From assembly GCA_000717735.1 (NCBI GenBank), contig JOBE01000032.1, positions 22,054-86,053 on the forward strand: a DNA stretch of 64,000 nucleotides, in the 5' to 3' direction. The first letter of the stretch is position 1. Each line of letters starts with the position of its first letter. The DNA comes from Streptomyces griseoluteus. GTDB taxonomy: Bacteria > Actinomycetota > Actinomycetes > Streptomycetales > Streptomycetaceae. Position numbers and translations under genes: made by a program. Under the pieces are notes generated by a model. It had not been told where the DNA came from and made no database searches. It was given only the letters and a program-made list of their open reading frames with translations. Shown here piece by piece: positions 23,665 through 32,198 of the stretch.

Positions 23665-24414
23665 GTGGGCCGGGCCGATAACAGACCGCCGTACGCACGG
23701 ATCGCAGGTCACTATCGAGATCTGATCGAGTCCGGCGCGCTGGTCGCCGGCACACTCCTGCCGAGCATCAAGAGCCTGTCGGAGGAGTGGTCCGTCAGCA
23801 CAGCCACGGTCGAGAAGGCCCTGCGCGTCCTCAAGGAGGAACGCCTGGTTGCCGGGATTCACGGCATTGGCACGGAAGTGCTCGGCACGCAGGTGTCCCT
23901 CTCCTCCGGAGCAGAACGACACGACCGCAGCAGCAGGACCCAGTCGTCCTGGGGCGTCGGGGAGAAGTCCTCCGGTCATACGGCTGGTGTGGTGTCGGCC
24001 CCAGTTGACGTCGCCGAGGTCATGGGGATCGCGCCTGGTGCCGACGTGATTCGCCGGAGTCGCGTTTACCGTGATGCGCACGGAATCGTCTCCCACTCGA
24101 CCTCGTGGATCCCGGTCAGGTTCGCCGTAGAGATCCCGGACCTGGCCCGCAGCGAGCGCCTCAAAGGAGGCATCTCGCTGGACCTAATCGCTCGGGTGAC
24201 AGGGCGGCACGCCGTACGCCGCGTAGACGAGGAGACCGCTCGCATCGCCACAACGCACGACCTCGAGCTCCTGGAGCTGGAGGCCGGCACCGTGGCAGCC
24301 ATCCTGGTGTTGACGGCACGGTTCCTTGACTCGAATGGCGAGCTGCTGGAGTACGGCGTGGACCTGGGCGCCCCCGGCCGCACCCGGCGAACCACGTCCG
24401 AGGTTCTGCGATGA
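23665..24414 (+). CDS. GntR-family regulator with UTRA domain
   Basis: The N-terminal winged helix (residues about 8-72) contains IAGHYRDLIESGALVAGTLLP and the recognition part SVSTATVEKALRVLKEERLV. Residues 95-245 are a UTRA ligand-binding domain, with VYRDAHGIVSHSTSWIPV and GELLEYGVDL typical strands. These HutC-type repressors release DNA on binding a small metabolite. The gene starts at GTG 23665 and overlaps a P-loop kinase by 4 bases, suggesting the ligand is related to that enzyme. The CCTAAG boxes upstream are the likely binding sites. Confidence 0.88.
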   Translation: MGRADNRPPYARIAGHYRDLIESGALVAGTLLPSIKSLSEEWSVSTATVEKALRVLKEERLVAGIHGIGTEVLGTQVSLSSGAERHDRSSRTQSSWGVGEKSSGHTAGVVSAPVDVAEVMGIAPGADVIRRSRVYRDAHGIVSHSTSWIPVRFAVEIPDLARSERLKGGISLDLIARVTGRHAVRRVDEETARIATTHDLELLELEAGTVAAILVLTARFLDSNGELLEYGVDLGAPGRTRRTTSEVLR

Positions 24415-24998
24415 CCGGGCGCAACACCGGCCGCCCGGTTCGCACGCCTCGCGCGATCCTCATGTCGGGCCTGCAGGGCGCGGGCAAAACGACCCTCGCC
24501 CTCGCTCTGGAGAAGGCCGGCTTCCGGCGTCTCTGCCCCGACGAGGAGATGTTCCGCCGCTACGGCCACTACGGCCGCGACTTCCCCCGCGGGCAGTTCA
24601 GGATCAGAGAGGCACCCGTACTCAAGGACATCGCCCTTGAGCTCGAAGAGCTCCTGGCGGCCGGACACGACGCCGTGGTCGACCACGGCTTCTGGACTCC
24701 GGAGGAGCGGGCCCAGTGGGCAGCGACTGTGGTGAAGGCGGGCGGTGAACCCATCCTGATCTACCTGCCGCTCCCGCACGAGGTGCGCTGGGACCGGATC
24801 CGGAAGCGCAACGAGCAATCGCTGATCGACGCGAACTCCATCGAGTTCAGCGAGGAGGACCTCCTTCGGCATGCGGGACGCTTCTCCCCGCCGACCGATG
24901 ACGAGCCGCACCTTGTGTACGACGGCAATCCGGACAGCGTCCTCGCCCTGCTCCGCCGCGCGCAGCAGCCGGATGCGGATCGAACCGTAGAACATTGA
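24411..24998 (+). CDS. P-loop kinase-like protein
   Basis: This 195-residue protein has Walker A GLQGAGKTT (residues 20-28) and CPDEEMFRRYGHYGRD. AVVDHGFWTPEERAQW fits a Walker B/acceptor segment, and RWDRIRKRNE is an arginine-rich lid. The order is that of small-molecule or nucleic-acid kinases of the AAA_33/zeta-like group. It is co-translated with the GntR/UTRA regulator and followed at once by a hairpin, forming a two-gene unit. It could inactivate an antibiotic or modify a nucleotide; the substrate is not evident. Confidence 0.78.
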   Translation: MTGRNTGRPVRTPRAILMSGLQGAGKTTLALALEKAGFRRLCPDEEMFRRYGHYGRDFPRGQFRIREAPVLKDIALELEELLAAGHDAVVDHGFWTPEERAQWAATVVKAGGEPILIYLPLPHEVRWDRIRKRNEQSLIDANSIEFSEEDLLRHAGRFSPPTDDEPHLVYDGNPDSVLALLRRAQQPDADRTVEH

Positions 24999-25000
24999 GC

Positions 25001-25053
25001 CTCCCGAGTCGGCGGACCGTTCGTTTCGGTTCTAGGTCCGCCACACTCGGGAG
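25001..25053. terminator. Hairpin terminator after the kinase gene
   Basis: CTCCCGAGT plus GGCGGACC (25001-25018) pair with GGTCCGCC plus ACTCGGGAG (25035-25053) with a small bulge. The hairpin starts two bases after the stop. Confidence 0.72.
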
Positions 25054-25065
25054 TTCCAGATCTGA

Positions 25066-25091
25066 CATGTGGCCGGATCATCTGGCCACAT
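25066..25091. promoter_or_regulatory. Candidate operator ATGTGGCC dyad
   Basis: ATGTGGCC (25067-25074) and its complement GGCCACAT (25084-25091) flank 9 bases, just upstream of the XRE/TPR regulator. The half-site with its flank, CATGTGGCC plus RGATCATC, recurs inside the coding region at 25396-25412, and CATGTGGCC at 25375-25383. Confidence 0.6.
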
Positions 25092-25113
25092 AGGCCACGA
25101 GGTTGGGGGCGGG

Positions 25114-26547
25114 ATGGCACAGAAGCCGAGGGAGCTGACGCCCTGGGTGTCGCCCTTGCACAACTGGGGATACCAGCTGCGGGAGCTGCGGACCTCGCGG
25201 GGACTGAGCCTTCGCGAGCTCGGCAAGATCACTCGTATCGACCACAGCCACCTGGGACGATTCGAGCGAGCGGAGCGAACGTCCGACCGGTCGCAGGCGG
25301 TGGTCCTGGACGACAAGCTGGGTGCCAGCGGCATGCTGCTCCGCCTGTGGGAGCGGATCGGTGACGAGCGTGGCCATGTGGCCAATCCCCCGGCCCATGT
25401 GGCCAGATCATCGGTGGACCTGGCTTTTGCCGTGGCTGACCAGGCAGCGTCAGACGGTGAGGGGACCTCTGTCCCGTGTCGTCTAGCTGATGGGTCGGTG
25501 GTTTGGGTGGCTCTGAATCGGCGTGCGCTGCTGCGCACGGGGATGGGGCTCGGGGCTGCGGCCGCGGTCGGCGTGGGTTCGCCGGCCTTCGCGGACTCCG
25601 GTGCCGTTCCCGGTCTGGTCCGCAAGGCCCGGGCCGCGTACGCGTACGGCTCAACGCCAGTGGAACACCTGCGTCGCACCCGCCGCCTGCTGATCGACAA
25701 CGACAACCTGCTCGGGCCACGGCACGCCGTCGCCGCAGTGCGCGACCACATCCAGGTCATCCAGGAGCTGCGCCGGGACGCGAAGGGCGCCGACCGACGC
25801 GACCTGATGGAGCTCCAGACGCAGTACGGCGAGTTCCTGTCCTGGCTCTATCAGGACCTGGGCAACCCGCAGGCGGCGTCGTACTGGCTGGACCGGGCCA
25901 TGCAGTGGTCCCACACCGTCGGCGACAACGACCTGACCACGTACGTCATGGCCCGCAAGGCCCAGCTGGCCGGCGACACGGCCGACCTGGTCGACGTGGT
26001 CGACCTCGCCGAAGCCGCCCAGCGCATGGCCCGTCCGCGCAGCCGCCTCGCCGCCGTCGCGCGCACCTACGAGGCGTACGGACACGCACTGCGTGGTGAC
26101 TCCGACGAGAGCGAGCGGGCGATCGACGACGTCCGCAACGCCCTCGATGGCGCCGCCGCCGACCCCACCCCGTGGGGCGTGTGGCTGAACGCCTCGTACG
26201 TGGAGGTCCACCGGGCCCAGGGCCTCGAGGCCCTCGGCAAGCACGACCAGGCCGCGGACGCATTCGGCGCCGCGATCCGGCTGATGCCGGACGGCTACCA
26301 CCGCGACCGGGGCGTCTACATGGCGCGGCAGGCCGTGGCACTGGCTGGCGCCCGCGCACCAGAGCAGGCCGCCGCGCTCGGAATGCATGCGCTGACGGTG
26401 GCGGAGGACACGGGCTCCGGCCGGATCACGAACGAGCTCGTCCGGCTCGACAAGGCCCTGATCCCCTGGCAGCGCGAGCCGTCCGTAGCCGAGTTCCGCG
26501 CCACCTTCGACTCCACCCTCTTCCACGAGACAGAAACGGAAGCCTGA
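25114..26547 (+). CDS. XRE-family regulator with TPR-like helical domain
   Basis: The 477-residue protein starts at ATG 25114, chosen because an upstream in-frame start overlaps the operator dyad. LRELRTSRGLSLRELGKITR and IDHSHLGRFERAERT form the helix-turn-helix (about 18-60). Residues 150-470 are TPR-like helical pairs (e.g. YGEFLSWLYQDLGNPQAASY, ALEALGKHDQAADAFGAAIR). This layout occurs in many Streptomyces regulators controlling adjacent small enzymes. It is followed after 4 bases by a RibD-like reductase, so it probably governs that operon, perhaps with a peptide or metabolite bound to the TPR part. Confidence 0.85.
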   Translation: MAQKPRELTPWVSPLHNWGYQLRELRTSRGLSLRELGKITRIDHSHLGRFERAERTSDRSQAVVLDDKLGASGMLLRLWERIGDERGHVANPPAHVARSSVDLAFAVADQAASDGEGTSVPCRLADGSVVWVALNRRALLRTGMGLGAAAAVGVGSPAFADSGAVPGLVRKARAAYAYGSTPVEHLRRTRRLLIDNDNLLGPRHAVAAVRDHIQVIQELRRDAKGADRRDLMELQTQYGEFLSWLYQDLGNPQAASYWLDRAMQWSHTVGDNDLTTYVMARKAQLAGDTADLVDVVDLAEAAQRMARPRSRLAAVARTYEAYGHALRGDSDESERAIDDVRNALDGAAADPTPWGVWLNASYVEVHRAQGLEALGKHDQAADAFGAAIRLMPDGYHRDRGVYMARQAVALAGARAPEQAAALGMHALTVAEDTGSGRITNELVRLDKALIPWQREPSVAEFRATFDSTLFHETETEA

Positions 26548-26551
26548 GCAG

Positions 26552-27232
26552 ATGACTGCCCGCCCGTACGTTCTGCTGTCCGCTGCCATGTCGGTCGACG
26601 GCTACCTTGACGACACCAGCCCCGAGCGACTGCTGCTCTCCAACGCTGACGACTTCGATCGCGTGGACGAGGTGCGCGCCTCCTGCGACGCGATTCTGAT
26701 CGGCGCGACGACCATGCGGAAGGACAACCCGAGGCTGCTGGTCAACTCAGAGGAGCGCCGCGCGAAGCGGGTCTCGGAGGGCCGGTCGGAGTACCCGCTG
26801 AAGGTAACGGTGACCGCCTCCGGCGATCTCGACGCGGACCTCAAGTTCTGGCACTTCGGAGGCGAGAAGCTCGTCTTCACGGTCGACTCCGCCGTCGACA
26901 AGGTGACGGCGACGCTCGGGGACCTTGCGGACGTGGTCAGCGTCGGCCCCGAGCTCGACTGGGGCCTGGTCCTCGACGAGCTGGGCCGCCGTGGAGTCGG
27001 CCGGCTCATGGTGGAAGGCGGCGGCACAATCCACACCCAGCTCATGGCCCAGGACCTGGCCGACGAGGTCCACCTCGCCGTCGCGCCGCTGCTGGTAGGC
27101 CAGGCCGACGCCCCGAAGTTCCTGGGCGCGGCCGCCTACCCGGGCGGATCGACCGCCCGGATGCGGCTGCTGGAGGCCCGCGCGATCGGCGACGTCGTGC
27201 TGCTGCGCTACGCCCCCAAGGAGCGTGGCTGA
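26552..27232 (+). CDS. RibD C-terminal-like reductase (DHFR fold)
   Basis: The 226-residue protein opens PYVLLSAAMSVDGYLDDTSP, the hallmark of the RibD reductase/DHFR-like fold. ILIGATTMRKDNPRLLV, a nucleotide-binding loop (VLDELGRRGVGRLMVEGGGT) and AVAPLLVGQADAPKF follow. In riboflavin synthesis this domain uses NADPH to reduce the ribosyl chain of an aminopyrimidine. Here it is separate from its deaminase partner, which follows with a 1-base overlap. Together they could act on a pyrimidine-like intermediate of riboflavin or of a specialised metabolite. Confidence 0.87.
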   Translation: MTARPYVLLSAAMSVDGYLDDTSPERLLLSNADDFDRVDEVRASCDAILIGATTMRKDNPRLLVNSEERRAKRVSEGRSEYPLKVTVTASGDLDADLKFWHFGGEKLVFTVDSAVDKVTATLGDLADVVSVGPELDWGLVLDELGRRGVGRLMVEGGGTIHTQLMAQDLADEVHLAVAPLLVGQADAPKFLGAAAYPGGSTARMRLLEARAIGDVVLLRYAPKERG

Positions 27233-27699
27233 TGTACGCACCCGACCGAGACCAGGACCGGCGCTGGATACAGCGCGCGATCGACCTTGCCGCGCTGTGC
27301 CCTCCGGCCGCGGGCGCCTACTCGGTCGGCGCGGTCATCGTCGGCGAGGACGGCACCGAGCTGGCGTCCGGATACTCCCGCGCGACCGGCCCCCGCGAGC
27401 ACGCGGAGGAAGTCGCGCTCGCCCAACTCCCCCAAGGAGACGCGCGGCTCGCCGGGGCGACGATTTACAGCACGCTGGAGCCCTGCTCCCAGCGCAGCGC
27501 CTCCCGCACCCCGTGCGCCCAGCGGATCCTCGAGGCCGGCATCCCGCGCGTCGTCATCGCCTGGCGCGAGCCGAGCCTGTTCGTCGACGACTGCGTCGGC
27601 TACGAGCAGCTCGTGGAGGCCGGGGTGACTGTGGTGGAACTGCCCGAGCTGAAAGAGGCCGCGAAGGCCGCCAACGCGCACCTGGGGGACCTGGCATGA
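27232..27699 (+). CDS. RibD N-terminal-like cytidine deaminase family protein
   Basis: The 155-residue protein has the zinc deaminase motifs HAEE (57-60) and PCSQRSASRTPC (84-95). The second closely follows the RibD pattern PCxxxGRTPPC. GAYSVGAVIVGEDG is the opening strand. The enzyme would deaminate a pyrimidine using a zinc-bound water. It completes a split RibD pair with the preceding reductase; in most bacteria these are one fused protein. Start overlaps the upstream stop by one base, its stop overlaps the GIY-YIG start. Confidence 0.86.
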   Translation: MYAPDRDQDRRWIQRAIDLAALCPPAAGAYSVGAVIVGEDGTELASGYSRATGPREHAEEVALAQLPQGDARLAGATIYSTLEPCSQRSASRTPCAQRILEAGIPRVVIAWREPSLFVDDCVGYEQLVEAGVTVVELPELKEAAKAANAHLGDLA

Positions 27700-28133
27700 C
27701 GAACCAGGTGTATCTGATCGGCTCCCCCGACTCTTCACTCGTAAAGATCGGCTGGACCGACAACCCGAAACGGCGTCTCCGTGACCTCCAGACGGGTTCA
27801 CCCGTACTCCTACAGCTGCTCGCAGTCTTCGAGGGCGGCCCCATCGTTGAGGCCGACCTGCACCGCCGGTTCGCTGATAAGCGCCGTCACGGCGAATGGT
27901 TCGACCTCGGCCCCGATCCGGTGGCAGTGGTAAGTCCGTTCGTGAAGACCGCGCAGGTGGAGGAAGCCGAGCGCACGGGACGCCGCCAACCGTTGCACGA
28001 CGTCGCTACGTCAGGACCGCTAACAGCGGAGGTCATCGCCTGGTTTCCTGATGACCCGCCCAGTGCGTACGAGCGGGTGGAACGGGAGTGCCCGACCTGG
28101 AAGGAAGCTGGACGGTGCCTGTGCGACAGCTGA
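27696..28133 (+). CDS. GIY-YIG nuclease-like protein (T5orf172/MUG113 type)
   Basis: In this 145-residue protein, VYLIGSPDSSLVKIGWT is the first strand pair of the GIY-YIG-like fold. NPKRRLRDLQTGSPV and a later Glu/His-containing EADLHRRFADKRRHGEWF match the T5orf172/MUG113 subgroup. These proteins resemble homing-type nucleases, but many have no known DNA target. It is co-translated with the deaminase (ATGA overlap). Its presence at the tail of a RibD-like operon is unexplained. The C-terminus holds DPPSAYERVERECPTWKEAG, outside the fold. Confidence 0.8.
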   Translation: MTNQVYLIGSPDSSLVKIGWTDNPKRRLRDLQTGSPVLLQLLAVFEGGPIVEADLHRRFADKRRHGEWFDLGPDPVAVVSPFVKTAQVEEAERTGRRQPLHDVATSGPLTAEVIAWFPDDPPSAYERVERECPTWKEAGRCLCDS

Positions 28134-28312
28134 CCTCGCCGCCGGGCGGGACGGGACTTCGACGGCCCGGAGCGCTCGCCGGTGCGGAAGCGGGATACGG
28201 GCACAGACCCCACCGGGCGCCCAGCGGAACTCGGTTCGTGGTGGCCGCTCCTCCCGCACGGAGATCAAATCGTGTATCTTTCATGGTTACGACGATCGTG
28301 GAAGGTTTGGCT

Positions 28313-28621
28313 ATGTCCGACTCGGACCACTCACAGCGGGTCGACGCCCTGCTGAACGACCTGCCCGAGGTGCTGCCGCCTCCGCATGTGCGCGCGAAGC
28401 TGCGCCTCGCGGCCGGCCTCACTCAGCAGGACGTCGCGGACGCCGTGGGCGTGAAGAGGGTCGCGGTCACGCGCTGGGAGCTGGGTCAGACCAGCCCTCG
28501 GCGCCCGCACCGCGAGAACTACTTGCGTCTCCTCAAGGGCCTCGCGGAACGCTTCCCCGAGGCCGCGAAGGCGGATGAGGGCACGCCGACGCCAGCCTCG
28601 GATTCAAGGGGGTCGGGGTGA
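28313..28621 (+). CDS. Small XRE regulator resembling the Tap N-terminus
   Basis: This 102-residue protein is a single helix-turn-helix unit: LRLAAGLTQQDVADAVGVKR then VAVTRWELGQTSPR. It shares a run of identities with residues 1-80 of the Tap protein at 51766. Both have a LPPP segment, an LR.A.GLT...VA.A..V.R motif, WE.G...PR.P and Y.RLL.GLA..FP/YP. GAAGG stands upstream of ATG 28313; an ATG at 28283 is possible. It may be a free-standing version of the Tap DNA-binding domain acting at the same sites. Confidence 0.78.
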   Translation: MSDSDHSQRVDALLNDLPEVLPPPHVRAKLRLAAGLTQQDVADAVGVKRVAVTRWELGQTSPRRPHRENYLRLLKGLAERFPEAAKADEGTPTPASDSRGSG

Positions 28622-29567
28622 CGTAGCCGCCACCGGCCGCGCGGCCACCTTGCGGACTGACAATCCGCTTCGGCCAGCGCGACCCTTCGCACCGACTGGG
28701 GCATGACACCTCAGTGCGGCTGCTCAGTTCCGGTTGACGCCGGTCCTGAGCTTCGGCTCATCGAGCCACTTCTCTCGCAAAACCCCGCCTTGACAAGCGG
28801 GTCGGCCCCTTTGACAAGGGCCTTCTTCACCAGCAAGACCCGGCCGCTGACAACGGTCGATGCCCTACCGATCCGCGGGGCCCTGTGACGGGGGCCCTGC
28901 GGTTCACCAGGAGCGGGAGGGGAGGAGAAATCTCCCCCCACCCAATCCAGGTCCGCCCGCTTCTCACGAAGGGGGCGGTCCCAACACATCCGCACATCTG
29001 GCCGTCCAGCCCCGAGGGGCTCGGTTCGGTTCAGCTATATGGAAGGTGGGTCGTTCTCATAGTGCCCGAAGTGGTGTCCCCCTGTCAGCTTGACCTTGTC
29101 CGTTTCACCCCGGTTCAGGCGTGGCGGTCGTCCCGTGTGATGGGATCGGCGTACGGTTCCTCCCCTCTTTTCCTGTTCGCACAGGAAGAAGGTCTTCCGG
29201 TAGGAAGCTACAAGCGCGGGGCTTTCGGAGCGATCTCGCCGGGTCCGGTCGCGGCACCCGCCGCCCGGCTCGTGCACCCGCTCGTCGACGTCGTCCACAA
29301 CTCCGTCGACGGGAGCGGCCTCGAGGACGGCGTCCCGTGTGGCGGGACGCGATCCGAGGTTGTTGCCCGCCGGGCGGGAGGACCGGGATCGATCCGGGCT
29401 GAGCGGACTTTGTCCACAGGTCGACTCGTGCAGGCTCGGCGGGTGGATGACGGATCGCGCGTTCTGCCTGCTCAGGGAGGTGTCCGCTTTGGCGTGTACA
29501 CCGGCCCGATGACGAAGATGACCTCGGTCCTCGCGGTGTCCGCCGCTCGTGTCTCGGCGGTGGGCCG
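28622..29567. other. Non-coding stretch with DnaA box and hairpins, possible origin
   Basis: No gene is convincing in 946 bases. A perfect Streptomyces DnaA box TTGTCCACA lies at 29410-29418 and a one-mismatch copy (CGTCCACAA) at 29292-29300. TTGACA-containing small hairpins occur near 28787-28825. A TTCCTGT/ACAGGAA hairpin is at 29170-29187. A GTCSACAACTCCGTCGAC element occurs at about 29291-29308 and again at 29619-29636 inside the next gene. Confidence 0.45.
29410..29418 (+). promoter_or_regulatory. DnaA box
   Basis: TTGTCCACA matches the Streptomyces DnaA-box consensus exactly. It lies 150 bases upstream of an operon that encodes a DciA-like protein. Confidence 0.55.
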
Positions 29568-32198
29568 ATGAGCACGGTCGCGGCGGCCGCCGTGCTGGAC
29601 CGCCCCTTGTGCGAAGACGTCGACAACTCCGTCGACCAGCCCCGGCTTCCCGGGCAGCGGAACGCGCTGCGGTCGGTGCCGGCCTCCGGGCAGCCGGGTG
29701 GCGGCAATCTGGACGACCCGCTGCGTCTGGGTCGCGCGATGCGGCTGCGGCTGCGTGACGCGGTTCAGGCGCTGCTGGCGGACCCGTCGATCGCCGGGTT
29801 GAAGGACGCGCCGAAGCTGGCCGCGGTGGTGCTGTACGCGAAGTCGCGGGCGCCCAAGGGCGAGAAGAACGACAACCAGACCTCGATCTGGGGCGCGGAG
29901 CTGGGCCGCTGGCTGGGCATGAAGGAGTCCACGGTCCACCACAAGGTGCTGCCCGTGCTGCGTGGCACGGACGCGCTGCACACCAAGGAGAAGAGGAACG
30001 GGAAGGGGCACCCGACCGGGCTGGAGTGTCTGGTCATGCCGCTGTGGAACGCCCGCAAGAGCGGGCGAGCGGGGCACCCGCTGGCGCTGACGAAGGCTGA
30101 GCTCGCAACGCTGCTGCACCTGTGTGAGGCACTGTTCGGGCCCGGCTGGACGCCCGAGGACAAGGAGCCGACGCCGCCGGGGCTGCTGGCCGGCCGTACG
30201 GGTAAGGGCGCGGCGACCGACCGGCTCGGGCTGCTGCTGATGGTCCTGAACACCCGGGCGTCGGGCTGGCTGCAGCTGTGCGGCGGCTCGGTGAAGACCA
30301 AGGAGGGGCGAGGCGCCGCGACGCTGGCCCGGCTGCTGGGCTGCTCGCCCTCGGGGGCGCGGAAGGTGCTGGCGCGGCTGACGGAGGCCGGTGTCGTGGC
30401 GCGGCAGCGCAAGGCGACGTCGACGCGGATGAACGGCCGGGGCAAGGTCATGCTGCTGCCGGTTGCCCGCGCGTACGGCCGCACTCTGGCCCCTGTGGAG
30501 GCTCTTTCGGGGGCCGGGTCGGTGTTTTCGGCGCGTCCCGATGGTGCGTGCGGAGATCATGGTCCGGCCGGTGCGGACGGTGCCCTTGGTACGTCTGGGA
30601 TCGGCGGTGCTCAGGGGTCCAGGGATGCGGTGGATCAGGAGCGTCCCGATGGTGCAGAGCTCCACGCAGACCACGCTTCTGTGGTTACTCCCGTAGTTCC
30701 TCTGCAGCTCTCTGGTGGTTTTTCCGGCGAAGGCCGTGGGGCTGAAGGCCGTCGGCCGGAGCGCGCGTGCGCGGGCGAGGACCAGGCCGTCGATGGCGAG
30801 AGCGCCGTGGCCGAGTCCAGGAGCCAGGTGGCCGGGGTCGGCCCGCTCCGCGGGGAAAAGCCCAAGGAGTCACCGGTCGACGAGCAGGAGCAGGCAGGCG
30901 GCGTTGCCGCTGGTGCTGGTGCCCGGCTGACGGTCGTGGGTGGTGGAAAGACGCGGCAGCAGGGGCGGTCGGAGCTTCCCGCCGATCTTGACCTGCGGGT
31001 GGCTCTGGCGCCGGTGGCCTGGCTGTGGCAGAACCTGAGCCGCTGGCAGCAGGACCGCGTCGTGAAGGCCGCGAAGGCGGAGCTCGCGCAGCTGCGCCAG
31101 GTGCTGGAGTGGTCGGGGCAGTCCCCGTCGGTGCTGGCCGCCCGGCTGACGTCCCGGCTCGAGGAGACCGGCGGCGAGGCCCTGATCACCAGCCCGTACG
31201 GCTGGATCACCCACCGCGGGCTGGTGCGCCGGCCGTCGTGCTCGGACGTGCGGTGCGACGACGGCGTCCGGCTCGACACTGGCGCCGACTGCGACAACTG
31301 CGCCAACATCCTGCACTCGCGCAGGGCGTGGCGGGTGCGGATCGCGGCCGAGGTCGACCAGGAGCTGCCCGGCCTGGAGACGGACGCCCGGTACCGGGAG
31401 ATCGAAGCCCGGATGCGCCGTCACGCCGAGGCCGAGGCCGCCGACTTCGTGGCCCGTCAGGCCGAGGCCCGGGAGCGGGCGGCCGAGCGTGCGGCGGCCC
31501 GTGCCGAGGCCGAGGCGCAGGCCGCCATCGAGCGGGAGCGGGCGGCGGCCGAGGCGGCGGCTCGGCAGGCCGTGGCGTGCGAGGACTGCGGCCGGGAGCG
31601 GTCGGCCGGGCTGTGCGAGGCGTGCGACCACCGGCGGCAGGTCGAGGTCCTGATCAGCGAGGCCGGTCTCCTCGCGGCCACCTGGTCGGCCGACCCGACC
31701 GACCCGGTCGCCGTCGCGGCCGTCGCGGCCGAGGTCCGTACGGCCATCGAGGCCGCCATCGCCGCCTCGTGGGCCCAGTTCCAGCAGATCACCGACCCGG
31801 CCGCCCTGGAGGCAGCCGGCCCGGACGCCGTCGAGGACGCCGCCGCGCACAACGCGTTCCTGGTCGCTGAGAGCGCGGCCGCGGAGTACCGGCACGAGGC
31901 TCTGGTGATGCTCGGCCGCAGCGAGGACGCCCAGGCCGAAGCCCGCAAGGCGTACGCCACCGAGCTCGCCAAGCCGTGGCACCAGGCGCTGCCCGACAGC
32001 GACGACGCCCAGCGCGCGGCGACCGAGGCCGCCGCGAAGGCGCAGACCCGCACTGCCGAGCACCTGCTCGCCGTGCGGCTGGAGCATCTGCACGCCCAGG
32101 CCCGCCCCGAGCCGGTCCGGCCCGCTGCGTGGTCGCAGCGCCTGCCCGAGCTCGCCGGCCGCCCGCTGGACGGCGAGGCCCTGGAGGTGATCGCGTGA
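29568..32198 (+). CDS. Large helix-turn-helix replication-associated protein
   Basis: The N-terminal 280 of 876 residues hold two winged-helix units, one around IWGAELGRWLGMKESTVHHK and one around AATLARLLGCSPSGARKVLA. A Gly/Ala-rich linker (about 300-460) follows. A second folded region contains WLWQNLSRWQQDRVVKAA. Cysteine groups (CSDVRCDD, CDNCANIL; later CEDCGRERSAGLCEACDHR) suggest two zinc sites. In between is a long charged Ala/Glu/Arg coil. This architecture occurs on large Streptomyces plasmids just ahead of DUF721 genes. It may be an origin-binding initiator; that is inference. Confidence 0.7.
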   Translation: MSTVAAAAVLDRPLCEDVDNSVDQPRLPGQRNALRSVPASGQPGGGNLDDPLRLGRAMRLRLRDAVQALLADPSIAGLKDAPKLAAVVLYAKSRAPKGEKNDNQTSIWGAELGRWLGMKESTVHHKVLPVLRGTDALHTKEKRNGKGHPTGLECLVMPLWNARKSGRAGHPLALTKAELATLLHLCEALFGPGWTPEDKEPTPPGLLAGRTGKGAATDRLGLLLMVLNTRASGWLQLCGGSVKTKEGRGAATLARLLGCSPSGARKVLARLTEAGVVARQRKATSTRMNGRGKVMLLPVARAYGRTLAPVEALSGAGSVFSARPDGACGDHGPAGADGALGTSGIGGAQGSRDAVDQERPDGAELHADHASVVTPVVPLQLSGGFSGEGRGAEGRRPERACAGEDQAVDGESAVAESRSQVAGVGPLRGEKPKESPVDEQEQAGGVAAGAGARLTVVGGGKTRQQGRSELPADLDLRVALAPVAWLWQNLSRWQQDRVVKAAKAELAQLRQVLEWSGQSPSVLAARLTSRLEETGGEALITSPYGWITHRGLVRRPSCSDVRCDDGVRLDTGADCDNCANILHSRRAWRVRIAAEVDQELPGLETDARYREIEARMRRHAEAEAADFVARQAEARERAAERAAARAEAEAQAAIERERAAAEAAARQAVACEDCGRERSAGLCEACDHRRQVEVLISEAGLLAATWSADPTDPVAVAAVAAEVRTAIEAAIAASWAQFQQITDPAALEAAGPDAVEDAAAHNAFLVAESAAAEYRHEALVMLGRSEDAQAEARKAYATELAKPWHQALPDSDDAQRAATEAAAKAQTRTAEHLLAVRLEHLHAQARPEPVRPAAWSQRLPELAGRPLDGEALEVIA

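Noticed and set aside
28885..29571. A 228-codon plus-strand frame
   Set aside because: Composition is irregular, and it runs through hairpins and the DnaA box without any recognisable domain.
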